In this document: piece after piece, positions 1-7,742 of the stretch
How positions within the stretch are numbered: the stretch's first letter is position 1
How the letters are laid out: each line of letters opens with the position of its first letter
Assembly: GCF_035975855.1 (NCBI RefSeq)
Contig: NZ_CP109055.1
Coordinates: 7,750,001 to 7,814,000 of the forward strand
Direction of reading: 5' to 3'
DNA length: 64,000 nucleotides
From: Streptomyces sp. NBC_01304
Lineage (GTDB): Bacteria; Actinomycetota; Actinomycetes; Streptomycetales; Streptomycetaceae
The notes under the pieces: generated by a model
Database searches by the model: none
What the model was told of the DNA's origin: nothing
Seen by the model: only the letters and a program-made list of their open reading frames with translations
Made by a program: the position numbers and the translations under genes

Positions 1-698
1 CCGAAGCCGACGCCCACCTGAAGGGCCGGTTCCGGCGTGATGCCGTGGTCGGTGAGGGCCCGCTGGTAGCCGCGCACCCGGGCCTCGCCCGTGGTGTTGC
101 CCGGGCGGTAGCCGATCAGGGCTATCCGGCGGTGGCCCGCGCCCAGGAGATGGCTGGTGATGGCGTACGCGCCCGCCTCGTTGTCGTACTCGACGACGAG
201 GGCAGGGACATGGGGCGCGGGGGCCGGGCGCCCGACCAGGACCAGGCGGGACCCGGCGGCCGCGAGCAACTCCGCGTACCGGGACATCCGCTGGCGGTAC
301 TCCTCGTCCTCGATCACGCCGCCGACCAGCAGGACCGCCTCCGCGGCCTGTTCCCGCATCATCTCCACGATGGCCAGCTCACGGGCCGGATCGGCGTCCG
401 TCGAGAACATCATGCAGAGCCGGCCCCGCTTCGCCGCCTCCCGCTCCACGCCCTGCGCGATATGGGCGTAGAACGAGCTGACCACGTCCAGGACGAGCAC
501 CGCGACCGTCTTGCGGCCCGCCCCCGCGAGCGCCCGCGCATGCGCGTTCACCACGTAGTCCAGGTCCTTCGCGGCCCGCTGCACCTTGGCCCGGGAGGCC
601 GCCGAGGTCGGATAGTTGCCGGCCAGGACGCGCGACACGGTCGCTACCGAGACCCCGGCCCGTGCCGCCACATCCCGGATGGTGACCCGCTCGCCCAC
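1..698 (-). CDS. LacI family transcriptional regulator, 3' end cut by window edge
   Basis: The visible 232 codons begin with a GTG (698-696) preceded by a GGGGG Shine-Dalgarno stretch and open with a LacI helix-turn-helix (TIRDVAARAGVSVATVSRVL, about residues 6-25). A periplasmic-binding-like effector domain follows (RKTVAVLVLDVVSSFYAHIA; LLGAGHRRIALIGYRPGN). The C-terminal part of the effector domain lies outside the window, so this is a truncation by sampling, not a broken gene. It lies downstream of, and in the same direction as, the ABC importer at 813-4438, so it is the best candidate for the local repressor of that importer and the divergent dehydrogenase. Its own upstream region (728-736) carries an AGCGGTTTT half-site resembling those at 4481-4490. 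The inducer is unknown. Confidence 0.9.
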   Translation of the reverse strand, partial: MGERVTIRDVAARAGVSVATVSRVLAGNYPTSAASRAKVQRAAKDLDYVVNAHARALAGAGRKTVAVLVLDVVSSFYAHIAQGVEREAAKRGRLCMMFSTDADPARELAIVEMMREQAAEAVLLVGGVIEDEEYRQRMSRYAELLAAAGSRLVLVGRPAPAPHVPALVVEYDNEAGAYAITSHLLGAGHRRIALIGYRPGNTTGEARVRGYQRALTDHGITPEPALQVGVGF

Positions 699-812
699 AG
701 TGATTACCCCCAACTCGCCCTGTCCGGAGCGGTTTTGCCGCACCGCCCCGGACCATCATGCCGCCCTTGCGCCTGTACTGATTTCGCGCCCGTGGCGACT
801 TCGTGCCCGCAC

Positions 813-2486
813 CTACTTCGCGGCCTCGGCCTCCTCCAGGAATTCATCGAGGGCCTTCTTGCCGCCGAGGGACTGCCACTTGGCGTAGTACGAATCCCAG
901 TCCGCGACCTTCTTGCGGCCCGAGACGACGGCCGTGACACCGTCCTCCAGCGCCTGCTGCATCGCCGCGCCCTGCTTGTTGAACGTCTCCGACTGCAGCC
1001 CGAAGCGCGCGTTGGGCTGCAGCAGCGGCACGACCTTCTGCTCCCAGGCGTGCGCCCGCTTGGTGAAGGCGGGGTAGCCGGGGAAGTAGAGGACCTGCGG
1101 GGCGTCGGAGAGGTACCGGAACGGCAGGTTGGTGCTGGACTCGACGAGCCCCAGCTCGGTGGGGATCGGGTCGCCGTCCTTGTTGTACGCGAAGTGCGTG
1201 CCCTCGACGCCGTAGTGGCTCAGCTCGTACTCCTTGGAGCCGAACGGCGAGGCAAGCCAGTCCAGTACGCGCAGCATCAGCTTGATGCGGTCCTTGGACG
1301 TCTTCTTGATGATCGTGTAGCCGAAACAGCCGCGGTTCTGCTCGTACACCGCGCTCGCCCCATCGACCGCGTACGGCTCGGCGATGTCCAGGGTGTAGGC
1401 GTCCTTGATGCCCTGCAGGTTGGAGATCGCGGCACCCCAGCCGTCCGTCATCGAGCGGACCGTGCCGTTGTAGAGCTGGGTCTTCAGGTCGACCTGCGAG
1501 ATCGAGGTGGCGTCCGAGTTGTACGAACCGTCGCCGCGCAGCGTCCGCATGTACTCCAGGGCCGCCTTGAACTGCTCGGTCCCGAACATGTCGGTGAACT
1601 TTCCGTCCTTGTACTGGTATTGGTTCGGCGCACCGTGCCACGTGCCGTGGTAGAGGTAGCCGAAGTACGACACCGTAGAGGCGCCGAGCGCGTACTTCTT
1701 GCCCTGCGAGGCGTCGTTGGCGACCGCCCGGAAGTCGTCCGCGCTCAACCCCGGCTTGTAGCCCGCCTTGTCGAAGGCCTCCCGGTTGATGAACATCCCG
1801 CCCTGCGGCTTCGCGCGCTCCACCGGTACGCCGTAGATCTTTCCGGCGATCCGGCCCATGCCCTCCCAGGCGTACGTCGGGATGGCGGCGAGATTCGGGT
1901 AGTCCTTGATGGCGTCCCCGGACAGGTACTCCGACAGGTCGGCGCAGCGGGACTTCACGAACTGCGCCTCCCTCGGGAGTACGTAGCCGCCGCCGATGTT
2001 GATGATGTCGGGCAGGTCGTCCCCGGACATCATGGTCGACATCTTGGCCCGGAAGTCGGGGTCGGGCACGACGGTGAACTCGACCTCGACACCCAGGGCT
2101 TCGTTGATCGCCTGCCAGTACTTGTTGGAGCCGACCGGCTTCGGCGGGGTGCCGTAAGTGATCGACATGACCTTGATCTTCTGCTTGCCGGTGCCGGGCT
2201 TCTCGGCCATCGCCTGGACGAGCTTCTCCGGGTACTTGGTGAAGCCGGCCTGTACGCCCTCGGTGGTCGGGGCCAGGTCGGGCGTCGGGCCCTTGGCCGG
2301 GGTGAAGGTCGGCCAGGGCGCCACCTTCTTGCCCTTGTTGCTCACCGAGCCGTCGCTCGAGCCGCCCGCGCAGGCGGTGAGCAGCGAGGGCGCGGCGATC
2401 GCGGCACCGCCGACGGCTATGGAGCGCATGAGGGTGCGGCGAGCCATCGGGCGGCCATTCGAACCAGCGGAACCGGAACCGGACAC
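813..2486 (-). CDS. extracellular solute-binding lipoprotein of a carbohydrate ABC importer
   Basis: A 557-residue family-1 solute-binding protein of the long LplA/YtcQ type. The N-terminus has a twin-arginine-like stretch (MARRTLMRSIAVGG) followed by the lipobox LLTAC at about residues 35-39, so it is probably exported and lipid-anchored at the outer face of the membrane. The mature part carries motifs typical of oligosaccharide-binding proteins (MMSGDDLPDIINIGGGY; DKAGYKPGLSADDFRAVA). It follows two permease genes on the same strand with a 48-base gap, forming a three-gene importer. No ATPase gene is present; in Streptomyces such importers commonly share the MsiK ATPase encoded elsewhere, which I infer here. 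Substrate cannot be read from the sequence; LplA-type proteins are often linked to complex or uronic oligosaccharides. Confidence 0.92.
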   Translation of the reverse strand: MSGSGSAGSNGRPMARRTLMRSIAVGGAAIAAPSLLTACAGGSSDGSVSNKGKKVAPWPTFTPAKGPTPDLAPTTEGVQAGFTKYPEKLVQAMAEKPGTGKQKIKVMSITYGTPPKPVGSNKYWQAINEALGVEVEFTVVPDPDFRAKMSTMMSGDDLPDIINIGGGYVLPREAQFVKSRCADLSEYLSGDAIKDYPNLAAIPTYAWEGMGRIAGKIYGVPVERAKPQGGMFINREAFDKAGYKPGLSADDFRAVANDASQGKKYALGASTVSYFGYLYHGTWHGAPNQYQYKDGKFTDMFGTEQFKAALEYMRTLRGDGSYNSDATSISQVDLKTQLYNGTVRSMTDGWGAAISNLQGIKDAYTLDIAEPYAVDGASAVYEQNRGCFGYTIIKKTSKDRIKLMLRVLDWLASPFGSKEYELSHYGVEGTHFAYNKDGDPIPTELGLVESSTNLPFRYLSDAPQVLYFPGYPAFTKRAHAWEQKVVPLLQPNARFGLQSETFNKQGAAMQQALEDGVTAVVSGRKKVADWDSYYAKWQSLGGKKALDEFLEEAEAAK

Positions 2487-2534
2487 GTCGAAGCCTTTCG
2501 GAAGGGGGGAAGTGCTCAGGAAGGAGGTGGAGGC

Positions 2535-3437
2535 CTAGCTCTTGATGGCGCCGGTGAGCACGCCCTTGGTGAAGTACTTCTGCAGGAAGGGATAGACGAG
2601 CAGGATCGGCACGGTCGCGACCACGAGGACGGCCATCTGCATGGTCTGCGGGGCCGACACGTTGCCCGCCTCGCTCAGGCCCGTGTCGGCGATCTGGGCA
2701 CCGCCCATGACGTACGTACGCAGCACCTGCTGCAGCGGCCAGTGCGTGGACTCCATGTAGATCGAGGCATGGAACCAGGCGTTCCAGTAGCTGCACATGT
2801 AGAACAGCCCGACCACCGCGAGCGCGGCCTTGGACAGCGGCAGCACGATCTTGAACAGGATCGCCCAGTCACTCGCCCCGTCGAGCCGCGCGGCCTCGTA
2901 CAGCTCCTCGGGTATCCCCTGGAAGAAGCCGCGCAGCACCACCAGATTGAAGACGTTGATCAGGACGGGCAGCACCAGGGCCAGATAGCTGTCCACCATT
3001 CCCATGCCCTTGACCAGTAGAAATGCCGGGATCATGCCGGGCGGGAAGAGGAAGGTGAACAGGACCAGGACCAGCACGGGCCTGCCGCCGAAGACGCCGG
3101 GGCGGCTGAGCGCGTAGGCGAGGAAGGTGGTGCAGGCGAGCGAGGCCAGGGTGCCGAGGACGGTCAGTCCCACGCTGACGCCGAGCGCCTTGGAGACGAC
3201 GCCGCCCGAAAAGATCTGGTCGTACGCGCGCAGTGTCGGGTCGCTGGGCCACAGGACCCAGCCGCCGTTCGCCACCACCTCGCGGTTGGAGGCGAGCGAG
3301 GTCGAGACGATGACCAGGAACGGCACCAGGACCAGGCCGAGCAGGATCACGATGGCCGCGGCCTTCGCCGCCTTGGTGACGGGTTTCGGCCGCTCCATCC
3401 AGGCGGGCCGGACGGCGGCTTGGGACTGTGCGCTCAC
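2535..3437 (-). CDS. carbohydrate ABC transporter permease (MalG/YtcP-like)
   Basis: Encodes about 300 residues with six expected membrane segments, starting at a GTG (3437-3435) whose sequence GTGA overlaps the stop of the upstream permease gene by four bases. The cytoplasmic EAA loop that contacts the ATPase is visible (EELYEAARLDGASDWAILFKIVLP). The C-terminus QKYFTKGVLTGAIKS is typical of the second permease of sugar importers of this class. A much longer open frame extends upstream to 4193 but is antisense-like shadow within the neighbouring permease; the GTG start with translational coupling is far more convincing. Forms the heterodimeric channel with the next protein. Confidence 0.92.
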   Translation of the reverse strand: MSAQSQAAVRPAWMERPKPVTKAAKAAAIVILLGLVLVPFLVIVSTSLASNREVVANGGWVLWPSDPTLRAYDQIFSGGVVSKALGVSVGLTVLGTLASLACTTFLAYALSRPGVFGGRPVLVLVLFTFLFPPGMIPAFLLVKGMGMVDSYLALVLPVLINVFNLVVLRGFFQGIPEELYEAARLDGASDWAILFKIVLPLSKAALAVVGLFYMCSYWNAWFHASIYMESTHWPLQQVLRTYVMGGAQIADTGLSEAGNVSAPQTMQMAVLVVATVPILLVYPFLQKYFTKGVLTGAIKS

Positions 3438-4438
3438 TTGTAGACCCCCTGCTCTCCGAGGCGGTGGGCGACCTTGTTGGCCGCGAAGACGAGGATCACG
3501 CCGACCACACCCTTGAACAGGCCCGCAGCCGCGGCGTATCCGGTGTCGCCGCCGACGATGCCCTGCCAGAAGACGAAGGTGTCGAGCACCTCGCCGACCT
3601 CCGGGCCGACCGACTGGCGCTGCAGCAGCATCTGCTCGAACCCGGTGGTCAGGATGTCGCCGAGGCGCAGCACGAGCAGCAGGATGATCACCGGCCGGAT
3701 GCCGGGCAGCGTCACGTGCCAGAAGCGCCGCCAGGGCCCCGCGCCGTCGATCGCGGCGGCCTCGTACTGCTGCTCGTCGACCTGCATCAGCGCCGCGAGG
3801 AAGATGATCGTGCCCCAGCCGGCGTCCTTCCAGATCACCTGCGCGACGACCAGTCCGGGGTACGCGTCCGGGTTGCCGATGATGTCGACGGTGTGCAGAC
3901 CCGCCTGCCCCAGTACCTCGTTGAGGAGTCCGGTGTCGGCGAGCACCTGCTGGAACAGGGCGACGACGATCACCCACGACAGGAAGTGCGGCAGGTACAC
4001 CACGGACTGGACGAAGCGTTTCGTCAGGTCCGAGGTCAGGCTGTGCAGGAGCAGGGCCAGGGCGATCGGCACCGGGAAGTAGAAGATCAGCTGGAGGACG
4101 GCCAGGAAGAGCGTGTTCCCGGTCGCGTGCCAGAAGTCCGGGTCGCTGAACATCCGGTCGAAGTTGTCGAGCCCGACCCAGGGGCTGGCCCACAGCCCGT
4201 CGAAGGGCACGTACTCCTTGAACGCCACGACGTTGCCGATGAAGGCGCCGTAGTGGAAGACCAGGAAGTACGCGAGTCCCGGCAGCATGAGCAGCACCAG
4301 GACGCGGGTCCGCTGAAACCGTTTCCAGGCCGAATGCGACTGGCCAGCAAGGGGTTTTGTCCCCTTGGGCCCCCTATTGCGCCTGCCCGGCCGCTTCACC
4401 ACCTCGTCGGCGGTGCGCTCTTTCGTCACCGTGGGCAC
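3434..4438 (-). CDS. carbohydrate ABC transporter permease (LplB/YtcO-like)
   Basis: A 334-residue membrane protein whose first transmembrane stretch is LVLLMLPGLAYFLVFHYGAF (about residues 48-67). It has the EAA-type loop EQQYEAAAIDGAGPWRRFWH that docks the ATP-binding subunit. It is the first gene of the three-gene importer operon and overlaps the next permease by four bases. The promoter should lie in 4439-4541, which it shares with the divergent dehydrogenase gene and where LacI-type half-sites occur. The family identity is clear from the loop and topology; the transported sugar is unknown. Confidence 0.92.
   Translation of the reverse strand: MPTVTKERTADEVVKRPGRRNRGPKGTKPLAGQSHSAWKRFQRTRVLVLLMLPGLAYFLVFHYGAFIGNVVAFKEYVPFDGLWASPWVGLDNFDRMFSDPDFWHATGNTLFLAVLQLIFYFPVPIALALLLHSLTSDLTKRFVQSVVYLPHFLSWVIVVALFQQVLADTGLLNEVLGQAGLHTVDIIGNPDAYPGLVVAQVIWKDAGWGTIIFLAALMQVDEQQYEAAAIDGAGPWRRFWHVTLPGIRPVIILLLVLRLGDILTTGFEQMLLQRQSVGPEVGEVLDTFVFWQGIVGGDTGYAAAAGLFKGVVGVILVFAANKVAHRLGEQGVYK
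4315..4325. promoter_or_regulatory. possible internal LacI-type inverted repeat
   Basis: GAAACCGTTTC forms five-base arms around a single base and lies inside the first codons of the LplB-like permease gene. It resembles catabolite/LacI-family half-sites but could be chance because it encodes part of the KRFQR stretch. Confidence 0.2.
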
Positions 4439-4476
4439 GGCAGCCCCTCCGTCGTCGGTACAAGGTGCCGGGAAAC

Positions 4477-4490
4477 CTAAAGCGGTTACT
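4477..4490. promoter_or_regulatory. degenerate second LacI-type operator between divergent genes
   Basis: Read on the minus strand this is GTAACCGCTTTAG, sharing the GTAACCG half with the perfect palindrome about 90 bp away at 4569-4580. Two sites of this spacing between a divergent importer and dehydrogenase could support looping by a tetrameric or paired LacI protein; this is inference. Confidence 0.35.
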
Positions 4491-4541
4491 GTCGGCGGTC
4501 AACCCCCTGGAATCAAAGAGATCTTGGCGTGATCCGGGGTC

Positions 4542-4570
4542 TTGGCGGCAACGGCTGAGCGCTCTACGGT
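4542..4570 (+). promoter_or_regulatory. candidate sigma-70-type promoter of the 2-hydroxyacid dehydrogenase gene
   Basis: TTGGCG (4542-4547) and TACGGT (4565-4570) are separated by 17 bases, a plausible HrdB-type promoter 40 bases ahead of the GTG start at 4610. The last bases of the -10 box are part of the palindromic operator at 4569, so a bound repressor would block RNA polymerase. Confidence 0.5.
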
Positions 4571-4580
4571 AACCGGTTAC
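4569..4580. promoter_or_regulatory. LacI-family operator, perfect 12-bp palindrome
   Basis: GTAACCGGTTAC is a perfect dyad with a CCGG centre, the usual form of LacI-family operators. It overlaps the -10 box of the divergent dehydrogenase gene. The most likely ligand is the LacI protein encoded at 1-698; that pairing is inferred from proximity. Confidence 0.6.
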
Positions 4581-4609
4581 TACGACTCTCTGCGAAAGGT
4601 GACGTTGGC

Positions 4610-5617
4610 GTGGCAGACCGACCGAGCACGGCCCTGGCCATGGGCGCCGACGTGGTGGACCTGGTGCTCCCGCCCGCACTGCGGGAACGGCTCGCGCACT
4701 GCACCGAGTTGGCGGCCGAGCCGCTGACCGGGTCGCTCACCTCGGCCCGGGCGCGGGCCGTCCTCGCCGAGACGGAGGTCCTGGTCACCGGCTGGGAGTG
4801 CCCGCCGCTCACCGCCGAGGTGCTGTCGTACGCGCCCCGCCTTGGGGCCGTCGTCCACGCGGCCGGCACGGTCAAGCAGCTGGTCACGGACGCGGTGTGG
4901 TCGCGCGGCATCGTCGTCTCGTCCGCGGCCGACGCGAACGCGGGCCCCGTCGTCGCTTTCACGCTGGCCGCGATCACCCTCGCCGCGAAGGGCGCGCTCG
5001 GCGCTGCCGCGCGGTACGGGTCGGGCTGGGGGCCGTTCGGCCTGCGGGCCGGGCTCGACGGGCGGACGATCGGGATCGTCGGGGCGTCGCGGATCGGGCG
5101 GGGGGTGATCGCCGGGCTGCGGTCTTCGCATGCGGATGCGGGGCTTCGGGTGCTGCTGTACGACCCGTACGTGTCGGCTGCGCAGGCCTCGGGGCTCGGC
5201 GTCGAGCTGGTGTCGCTTTCCGAGTTGTGCCGGCGCAGCAGCATTGTGAGTGTGCATGCGCCTCAACTGCCGGAGACCCGGGGGTTGTTGAGTGCGTCTT
5301 TGCTTGCGCTGATTCCGGATGGGGGTGTGGTGGTCAATACGGCTCGGGGGGCGCTGGTCGACACGGAGGCGCTGACCGCGGAGTGCCGGGCCGGGCGGCT
5401 GGACGCGTTCCTCGACGTGACGGATCCCGAGCCTCTGCCCGCTGGGCATGAGCTGTTGTCGTTGCCCAATGTGCTGGTCACGCCGCATGTTGCGGGGGCG
5501 CAGGGGAGTGAGGTGCGGCGGCTCGGGGAGTATGCGGTGGCGGAGGTCGAGCGGTATGCGGCCGGGGCTGAGCTTTGGGGGCGGTTGCGGCGGGAGGATC
5601 TGGCTCGGCTGGCTTGA
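4610..5617 (+). CDS. D-2-hydroxyacid dehydrogenase (NAD-binding)
   Basis: A 335-residue cytoplasmic member of the D-isomer-specific 2-hydroxyacid dehydrogenase family, expected to interconvert a 2-hydroxyacid and a 2-keto acid with NAD(P). The catalytic triad is visible: Arg in NTARGALVD (about residue 247), Glu in TDPEPLPAGH (about 276) and His in TPHVAGAQG (about 294). The dinucleotide loop reads GIVGASRIGRG instead of the usual GxGxxG, with a Ser in place of the second glycine. The GTG start at 4610 has AAAGGTG upstream. It is transcribed away from the sugar importer through a promoter overlapping a LacI-type operator, which suggests a role in catabolism of the imported compound, for example reduction or oxidation of a sugar-acid derivative. 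Substrate not determinable. Confidence 0.9.
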   Translation: MADRPSTALAMGADVVDLVLPPALRERLAHCTELAAEPLTGSLTSARARAVLAETEVLVTGWECPPLTAEVLSYAPRLGAVVHAAGTVKQLVTDAVWSRGIVVSSAADANAGPVVAFTLAAITLAAKGALGAAARYGSGWGPFGLRAGLDGRTIGIVGASRIGRGVIAGLRSSHADAGLRVLLYDPYVSAAQASGLGVELVSLSELCRRSSIVSVHAPQLPETRGLLSASLLALIPDGGVVVNTARGALVDTEALTAECRAGRLDAFLDVTDPEPLPAGHELLSLPNVLVTPHVAGAQGSEVRRLGEYAVAEVERYAAGAELWGRLRREDLARLA

Positions 5618-5622
5618 TTTGT

Positions 5623-5773
5623 CCCCTCCCCGCCCCTTCCCGAAATCCTGCGGAGCCTTCCGCCCTGCGGGCGGTGTCCTCAAGCGCCGGACGGGCTGAT
5701 TCATCAGCCCGTCCGGCGCTTGAGGACAGTCTTTGAAGCCGGCGGCAGCCTTACGGGAAGGGGCGGGGAGGGG
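5623..5773. repeat. dispersed two-level palindrome, copy A
   Basis: An inner perfect hairpin has 26-base arms (5675-5700 and 5703-5728) around a two-base loop, and it is bracketed by a second inverted pair of 20 bases (5623-5642 starting CCCCTCCCCGCC, and 5754-5773). It starts six bases after the dehydrogenase stop and ends 11 bases before the next start. The same inner core (GCCGGACGGGCTGAT) recurs at 13819, 39946 and 47291. It probably acts as a strong transcription terminator. Confidence 0.85.
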
Positions 5774-5784
5774 AGAATGTAGTT

Positions 5785-6204
5785 ATGAGCCACCTGAACA
5801 TCCGCATCCACGGCCACCACCTCCCGGGACGGACCTGCGGGGAGCACCGCGACATCCACGTCGCCGTACAGCGCGGCAAGGACCCGGAGGGCGAGGTCCC
5901 CGGGGACGCCCCCGAGGCCGTATGGGAGTTCGCCGTCGAGCGGGTCGAAAGCCCGGCCGGGGATTTCAAGGGCCCGCACGTCCAGGGCAAGAAGGGCGAG
6001 CGCTTCCTGTACCTCACCTGGGGCGAGCACCCGCCGGGCAAGGAATTCGCGATGTTCCGCCGGGCGAAGCTCTTCCTCGACGACATCCCGGAGGAGGTCG
6101 CGGCGAGCGGCACGGCCGTCCTGGAGCTGGGCCTCACCGACGCGCACGGCATGCCCCTGTGCGCAGCACAGCGCCCACCCCACATCACCTGGCACAAGGC
6201 CTAG
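5785..6204 (+). CDS. DUF5990 family protein
   Basis: A 139-residue soluble protein of unknown function. The translation matches what I know of the DUF5990 family: RIHGHHLPGRTCGEHRDIHVAVQR near the start, the PGDAPEAVWEF block, and the GKKGERFLYLTWGEHPP block. There is no signal peptide or membrane segment. It is separated from the dehydrogenase by the palindromic repeat and converges on the DUF305 gene, overlapping it by four bases at the 3' ends. No catalytic motif is apparent and I cannot assign a role. Confidence 0.85.
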   Translation: MSHLNIRIHGHHLPGRTCGEHRDIHVAVQRGKDPEGEVPGDAPEAVWEFAVERVESPAGDFKGPHVQGKKGERFLYLTWGEHPPGKEFAMFRRAKLFLDDIPEEVAASGTAVLELGLTDAHGMPLCAAQRPPHITWHKA

Positions 6205-6845
6205 CGAGGAGCGGCGCCCCGCTCCTTCAGCAGGTCCGCCATGAGGCCGAGCTCCGACTCCTGCGCCGCGGCCATCCCGGCCGCAAGGCGACGCTCGGTC
6301 GGCACCTCGCAGTGCTCCCCGCAGTACTCGGCCATGTGGATCCCACCCTTGTGGTGGTCGGTCATCAGCTGCAGGTAGAGGATCTCGGCCTCCTTGCCCC
6401 GCGCCTTGGAAAGGCGGGCGATCTCCGCCTTCGTGGCCATCCCCGGCATCAGCACCCCGCTGCCCCCGGGATCCTCGGATGGGGCCATCCCCATCCAGGA
6501 CATCGGGGGCTGCGCGGGCGACGCCTTCGGCAGCTCCCACAGGTCGAGCCAGCCGATCAGCATGCCGCGCTGGTTGGCCTGCGTATTGGCGATGTCGTAA
6601 GCGAGACGGCGTACGTCCTCGTCGTCCGTACGGTCCCGTACGACGAAGGACATCTCGACGGCCTGCTGATGGTGCACGGCCATGTCCCGGGCGAACCCCG
6701 CGTCCACCGAATCGGCAGCAGGAGACGCGGACTTGGCGGGCGCCGGCTTACTCCCGGAGTCGTCCGCGAGGCCGAGGGCGACGCCCCCGCCGGCGGCGAG
6801 GAGCACCGCCGCCGCGCAGGCCGAGAGCAAGCCGGCGTGCCTCAC
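6201..6845 (-). CDS. DUF305 domain-containing secreted protein
   Basis: A 214-residue protein that starts at GTG 6845-6843, overlapping the stop of the DUF3105 gene by four bases (GTGA). The N-terminus (RHAGLLSACAAAVLLAAGGGVALG) is a signal or anchor segment. The DUF305 domain shows its two His-rich repeats, FARDMAVHHQQAVEMS (about residues 46-61) and LMTDHHKGGIHMAEYCGEH (about 162-180), arranged like a four-helix metal-binding fold. Members of the family have been linked to copper or other metal binding, but this is not established for this clade. It is translationally coupled to the DUF3105 gene, a pairing common in Streptomyces, so the two proteins likely function together outside the membrane. 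Confidence 0.9.
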   Translation of the reverse strand: MRHAGLLSACAAAVLLAAGGGVALGLADDSGSKPAPAKSASPAADSVDAGFARDMAVHHQQAVEMSFVVRDRTDDEDVRRLAYDIANTQANQRGMLIGWLDLWELPKASPAQPPMSWMGMAPSEDPGGSGVLMPGMATKAEIARLSKARGKEAEILYLQLMTDHHKGGIHMAEYCGEHCEVPTERRLAAGMAAAQESELGLMADLLKERGAAPR

Positions 6846-7534
6846 TGCGTGATCCCGTTGGTGCAGGCGGCGCCCGGCTCGGGGGTCTGCTTGCCCTGTA
6901 CGTACTTGGCGAAGAAGGTCTCCACGCGCGGGTCCTTCGCGCTGTCCACGGTGACCTGCTTGCCCCAGGCGCTCAGCATGATCGCGCCCTTCTGCTCCTT
7001 GATCGGGCTCATCAGCGAGTAGGGGGTCGCGGCGACCAGCGCCTCCAGCTTCTTCACCTCGCCGGCCGGGGCCTTGTCGTTGTACGTGACCCACACGGCG
7101 CCGTGCTCCAGGGAGTGCACCGCGTGCTTGTCGGGGATCGGCTGCTTGTACACGTCGCCGTTGCAGTTCATCCAGGCCTGGTCGTGGTCGCCGCCGACCG
7201 GAGGCGTCATCGGGTACTTGCCGACGTTCTGGACGTGGTTGCGGCCCAGCTTCTTCGCGTCCCAGGTCTTCTCGTCCGAGATCGGCCGCTTGGCCGCCAG
7301 GTCGCGCTCCTTCTTGTCCTTCGCGTCGGCGGCCTGGGTCTGCTCCTCCTTCTTGTCCTTCTCGTCCTTCTTCGAGATGAGGAGGTAGGAGCCGAAGCCG
7401 ACGAGCCCCGCGACGACGACCGTGCTGGTCACGATCGCGATGATGCGGTTGCGGCGCTCACGCACGCGCTCGGCCCGGCGCATCTCCTCTATTCGGGCCT
7501 TGCGCGCGTTCGAAGCGGACTTGCTGGAACCCAT
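6842..7534 (-). CDS. DUF3105 domain-containing membrane-anchored protein
   Basis: A 230-residue protein with a basic cytoplasmic N-terminus (ARIEEMRRAERVRERRNR), one transmembrane helix (IIAIVTSTVVVAGLVGFGSYLLI, about residues 33-55), a Lys/Glu-rich linker (KKDEKDKKEEQTQAADAKDKKE) and an extracytoplasmic DUF3105 domain with its hallmark blocks HVQNVGKYPMTPPVGGDH, WMNCNGDVYKQP and HSLEHGAVWVTY. Two conserved cysteines (MNCN and the C-terminal AACTNG) may form a disulfide. First gene of a two-gene operon with the DUF305 gene. Function unknown; metal handling is a guess based on its partner and the His-rich motifs. Confidence 0.9.
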   Translation of the reverse strand: MGSSKSASNARKARIEEMRRAERVRERRNRIIAIVTSTVVVAGLVGFGSYLLISKKDEKDKKEEQTQAADAKDKKERDLAAKRPISDEKTWDAKKLGRNHVQNVGKYPMTPPVGGDHDQAWMNCNGDVYKQPIPDKHAVHSLEHGAVWVTYNDKAPAGEVKKLEALVAATPYSLMSPIKEQKGAIMLSAWGKQVTVDSAKDPRVETFFAKYVQGKQTPEPGAACTNGITQ

Positions 7535-7648
7535 GTCGTGTCCTTCTGCGGAAAGGTACGGCGGACGAGCGGTGGCGGCCGCTGGGCGACCAGTGGACGG
7601 CCTGCTGATCGTAGTGGCCACTGGGATGTCGTACGCCAGAAGGGGTGC

Positions 7649-7664
7649 GTAATCTGGCGGAAAC
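7649..7664 (+). promoter_or_regulatory. possible GlnR half-site pair upstream of glnA2
   Basis: GTAAT, six bases, GAAAC matches the published actinobacterial GlnR pattern gTnAc-n6-GaAAc except for the last base of the first half-site. It lies 79 bases upstream of the glnA2 start. Only one box is visible, so regulation by GlnR is uncertain. Confidence 0.3.
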
Positions 7665-7742
7665 CGCGGACGGTGATACTGAAGCCCGTCGACCGTGCCC
7701 AGGCGGTGGTGACCAGGCCGTCTGAACTGCAAGGATGTAGCT

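Noticed and set aside
45..3020. Long plus-strand open frame of 991 codons
   Set aside because: It is antisense to the LacI, binding protein and permease genes; it is Arg/Gly/Asp-rich low-complexity translation typical of GC-rich antisense frames.
4315..4325. GAAACCGTTTC as a firm operator
   Set aside because: It lies inside codons of the permease; could be chance, kept only as low-confidence feature.
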